From contig OZ199838.1 of the NCBI GenBank assembly GCA_964304625.1, positions 10,292,001 through 10,356,000 on the forward strand: a DNA stretch of 64,000 bases. The letters run 5' to 3'. The notes beneath the pieces are model-generated. The model had not been told where the DNA came from. It saw only the letters and a program-made list of their open reading frames with translations, and did not search any database. Numbering within the stretch: the stretch's first letter is position 1; every line of letters begins with the position of its first letter. This document shows, one piece after another, positions 60,937 through 64,000 of this stretch. The DNA is from Kudoa neothunni (taxonomy: Eukaryota > Cnidaria). The position numbers were made by a program, and so were the translations under genes.

Positions 60937-63051
60937 ATTTATAAAACTTTTAATAGTTTAAAGTTAGTTGAACAGATTACACAATATCAATGATAAGATT
61001 TAAATCCGCTTAATTCGAAATGATAATCAGTTGAACTAAGCGTTCACCCTAATTTTCTTTAACCATCTATTAATTTAACAATATCATCCCGCCGTACATA
61101 TAAGCAGGTATGTTCATTTGGGTTGTTTCGCAAATACATTTCTTATACGGTGACTTATTAATATATTCGGTTTGATAAGTACACTTTTAACGTTCTATTA
61201 ATGGTTTTAATTATAGAAATTTTTTTCATAATTAGGAGTTGCGCAGCTGTTGTAGGTAAGTCTCCTGTGATAAATAAATATCACGTGATCTAATCAGGGC
61301 CGAGAAAAGTGTGTCAAATTGGCAACGTCCGATTCGATGCGCATGAGTGTAAAGTATTCAGAAAAAATTTCCTTTAACTAACGTGAAACGCTCAACTCCA
61401 TCTGAGATTGAGAATATTGTTGCATTGAAAAATCACTGAAGATCACTCTTTATACTAATCCTTTCAATTAACCCCGAGAATTATATATATAGGTAATATA
61501 CATGACTAAACGGAAAACCCCAAAAATAATAGTCACATGAAATTATATTTAAAAAATTTACATATAAAATGGATGGCCCATATGTACTTCAAAATAAAAG
61601 TAAATCTTGTAATACATATCACACAATGTATTACTAAAATCAAATTGTTAATGCATTTTTTTATTCCGCTAAATTAGTCATCTTAAAAATGAATTTTGCA
61701 ACATTATTTCTCAAAAGATTTTTTTCTAGGAATTTGAAATGTAGCGTGTCTAAAGGTTTGACCATTTTATCACTAAAAAAAATGTATGATAAAATTTTAA
61801 TGATAAAATGAGTATAACTTTATTTATGATTCAAACAAATTAACGAAAAAAATTTATAAACTAAGAAATGAATTAGTTGATTTTATTATTTTATTAAAAA
61901 ATTAATAGTTGATATATAAAAAATGATAAGAACGATAATTTAGACTAAAAGGTGTAAAATTTATTTAAATGGTTGAGCTATATAATTGTTTTGAAAAATA
62001 TTATAAAAAATATTTTTAAGATATACAATTAGCCTAAAGTTTAATATATATGAAATAAAGTATGTTTTCATTGATTCGTGGAAGTTTAACGAAGATATCA
62101 CGCGAGCCGACGGTGTCGTATTCGGCATTTTGTAGCGCAATTTGATAATACCATAATTGGCTGAATCCGTACTGTTGGTTCTCTTTTATTCATTTTATTA
62201 ACGATAACGATACAAAAAGGGTGTTTTTAGATGCATAATCCTAACCTATTTCCGGATCTAGAACTCATTTTCTCCAATCTTAATAAACATTTTCTGATTT
62301 AAACTTCGTAAACATTAAAAACTAGCACAGATTTTTAAATAATTTATTTGAGATATTTATTACAAATAAGGTACAGTTACGGTTAACGAAATCCCAGATT
62401 TTACTTCGACTCTGTAGCTTATTATACGTGATCCTCAAAATGATACTTGAAAGTGTCGGGTTTTCAGGTGAACTCTCCACTAAATATTCAGAGTCTGTAT
62501 TTACTATTTGAACCCCCCCTATTCGAAAACTACATGACTTAAGTAAGGTGAAGCGAGATTCTTGTTTATAATTTCTATCAGTCTTTTAATATTACTATTT
62601 AGGAATAAAAGTGGCTAAAAATAAAAAATTTGGCCATGTAAAAATTTTGTAAAATTAAAATACAACTTTTAATTCGACTGTCTAATGCATTTAGTTAATT
62701 GAAATGTTTGTTTTCTTGATCAATACGTTTGTAGCCGGATTCGATGAAATCGACCAAACAATATAAAATGCTGTTAACGAAATAATTTATATCCTAAAAT
62801 TTAACCATTAGCTGATTTTCTGCTTTGAAAAAGCACAATATAAAGAAAATAAGCCCCAATAGTGAGCTTGCGGCTGTTGTTCCAATAATCATTCTAACTG
62901 AAGATCGCGAACTATTATTCCATTTTATTCAACCACTAAAACCGCATTATAAAATTAAAATTTGTAACATGTAATCAAAGGAAAGGTTATTTAGAAACGG
63001 ATAAAAACAATATTAGATTATAGGTTTCAAAAACCTTCCTATCCTTTAGAA
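60937..63051. other. AT-rich region with one anonymous frame
   Basis: Apart from the frame at 62322-62518, nothing recognised. A GT-type donor (TTGTAGGTAAGT) at about 61249-61260 (+) could mark a 5' exon, but no partner was found. Confidence 0.4.
62322..62518 (-). CDS. Unidentified possible terminal exon
   Basis: Open frame of about 65 codons on the minus strand, starting after a TTCGAATAG acceptor and ending at TAG 62322-62324. It contains VNTDSEYLVESSPENP and LQSRSKIWDF, of normal amino-acid complexity. No ATG, so an exon or a remnant. Not recognised. Confidence 0.35.

Positions 63052-64000
<949 letters not shown>

Overview
The window is a piece of an AT-rich animal nuclear genome. Every host gene I could resolve has spliced exons except an intronless actin, and many introns are only 44-63 bp, beside a few much longer ones. 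The gene set (VIRMA/virilizer, two nuclear receptors, OPA1, actin, a PNLDC1/PARN-like nuclease, ARPC3, an M14 carboxypeptidase) is metazoan. Several actin residues (a start reading [10 protein letters not shown] and the run LTDYMMKIL) match my memory of flatworm actins. A planarian-like flatworm is therefore my best guess, as inference only. The DNA transposons are diverse; I recognised no reverse transcriptase, LTR or other virus-like element, no CRISPR array and no rRNA.

Layout. 1-606: first five exons of VIRMA, minus strand, running off the left edge. 2170-7616 and 7817-13250: two almost identical 5.4-kb copies of a nuclear-receptor locus on either side of a 200-N gap. They are most simply two overlapping contigs that were never merged. 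The real locus probably holds one gene A followed upstream by one gene B, tandem paralogues on the minus strand (best read at 8269-14886). 16971-18575: long-TIR element with a 9-bp target duplication (MULE-like). 19243-20986: two exons of an unidentified minus-strand host gene, one of them split by a complete DD34E Tc1/mariner element (19321-20812). 21163-22127: internally deleted piggyBac. 22708-30305: OPA1, minus strand. 33933-35858: Merlin-type element with about 230-bp inverted repeats. 38778-40132: muscle-type actin with CArG box, TATA box and poly(A) signal. 40.1-49.3 kb: gene-poor, with a decayed pogo/Tigger transposase and a non-autonomous hAT element with a perfect 8-bp target duplication. 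49367-52398 (+) and 52567-53424 (-): PNLDC1-like exonuclease and ARPC3, convergent. 54957-57105: piggyBac with TTAA ends. 57767-59096 (-): secreted metallocarboxypeptidase. 60002-60936: compact ISXO2/Merlin-like element. 63052-64000: 3' part of a decayed hAT element running off the right edge.

The host genes do not form a pathway. They are unrelated housekeeping and regulatory genes (m6A writer complex, mitochondrial inner-membrane fusion, actin and actin nucleation, small-RNA 3' trimming, peptide processing) spaced by transposon-rich AT sequence. Splice junctions were placed by eye from GT/AG sites, reading frame and remembered family sequences; no alignment or search was run.
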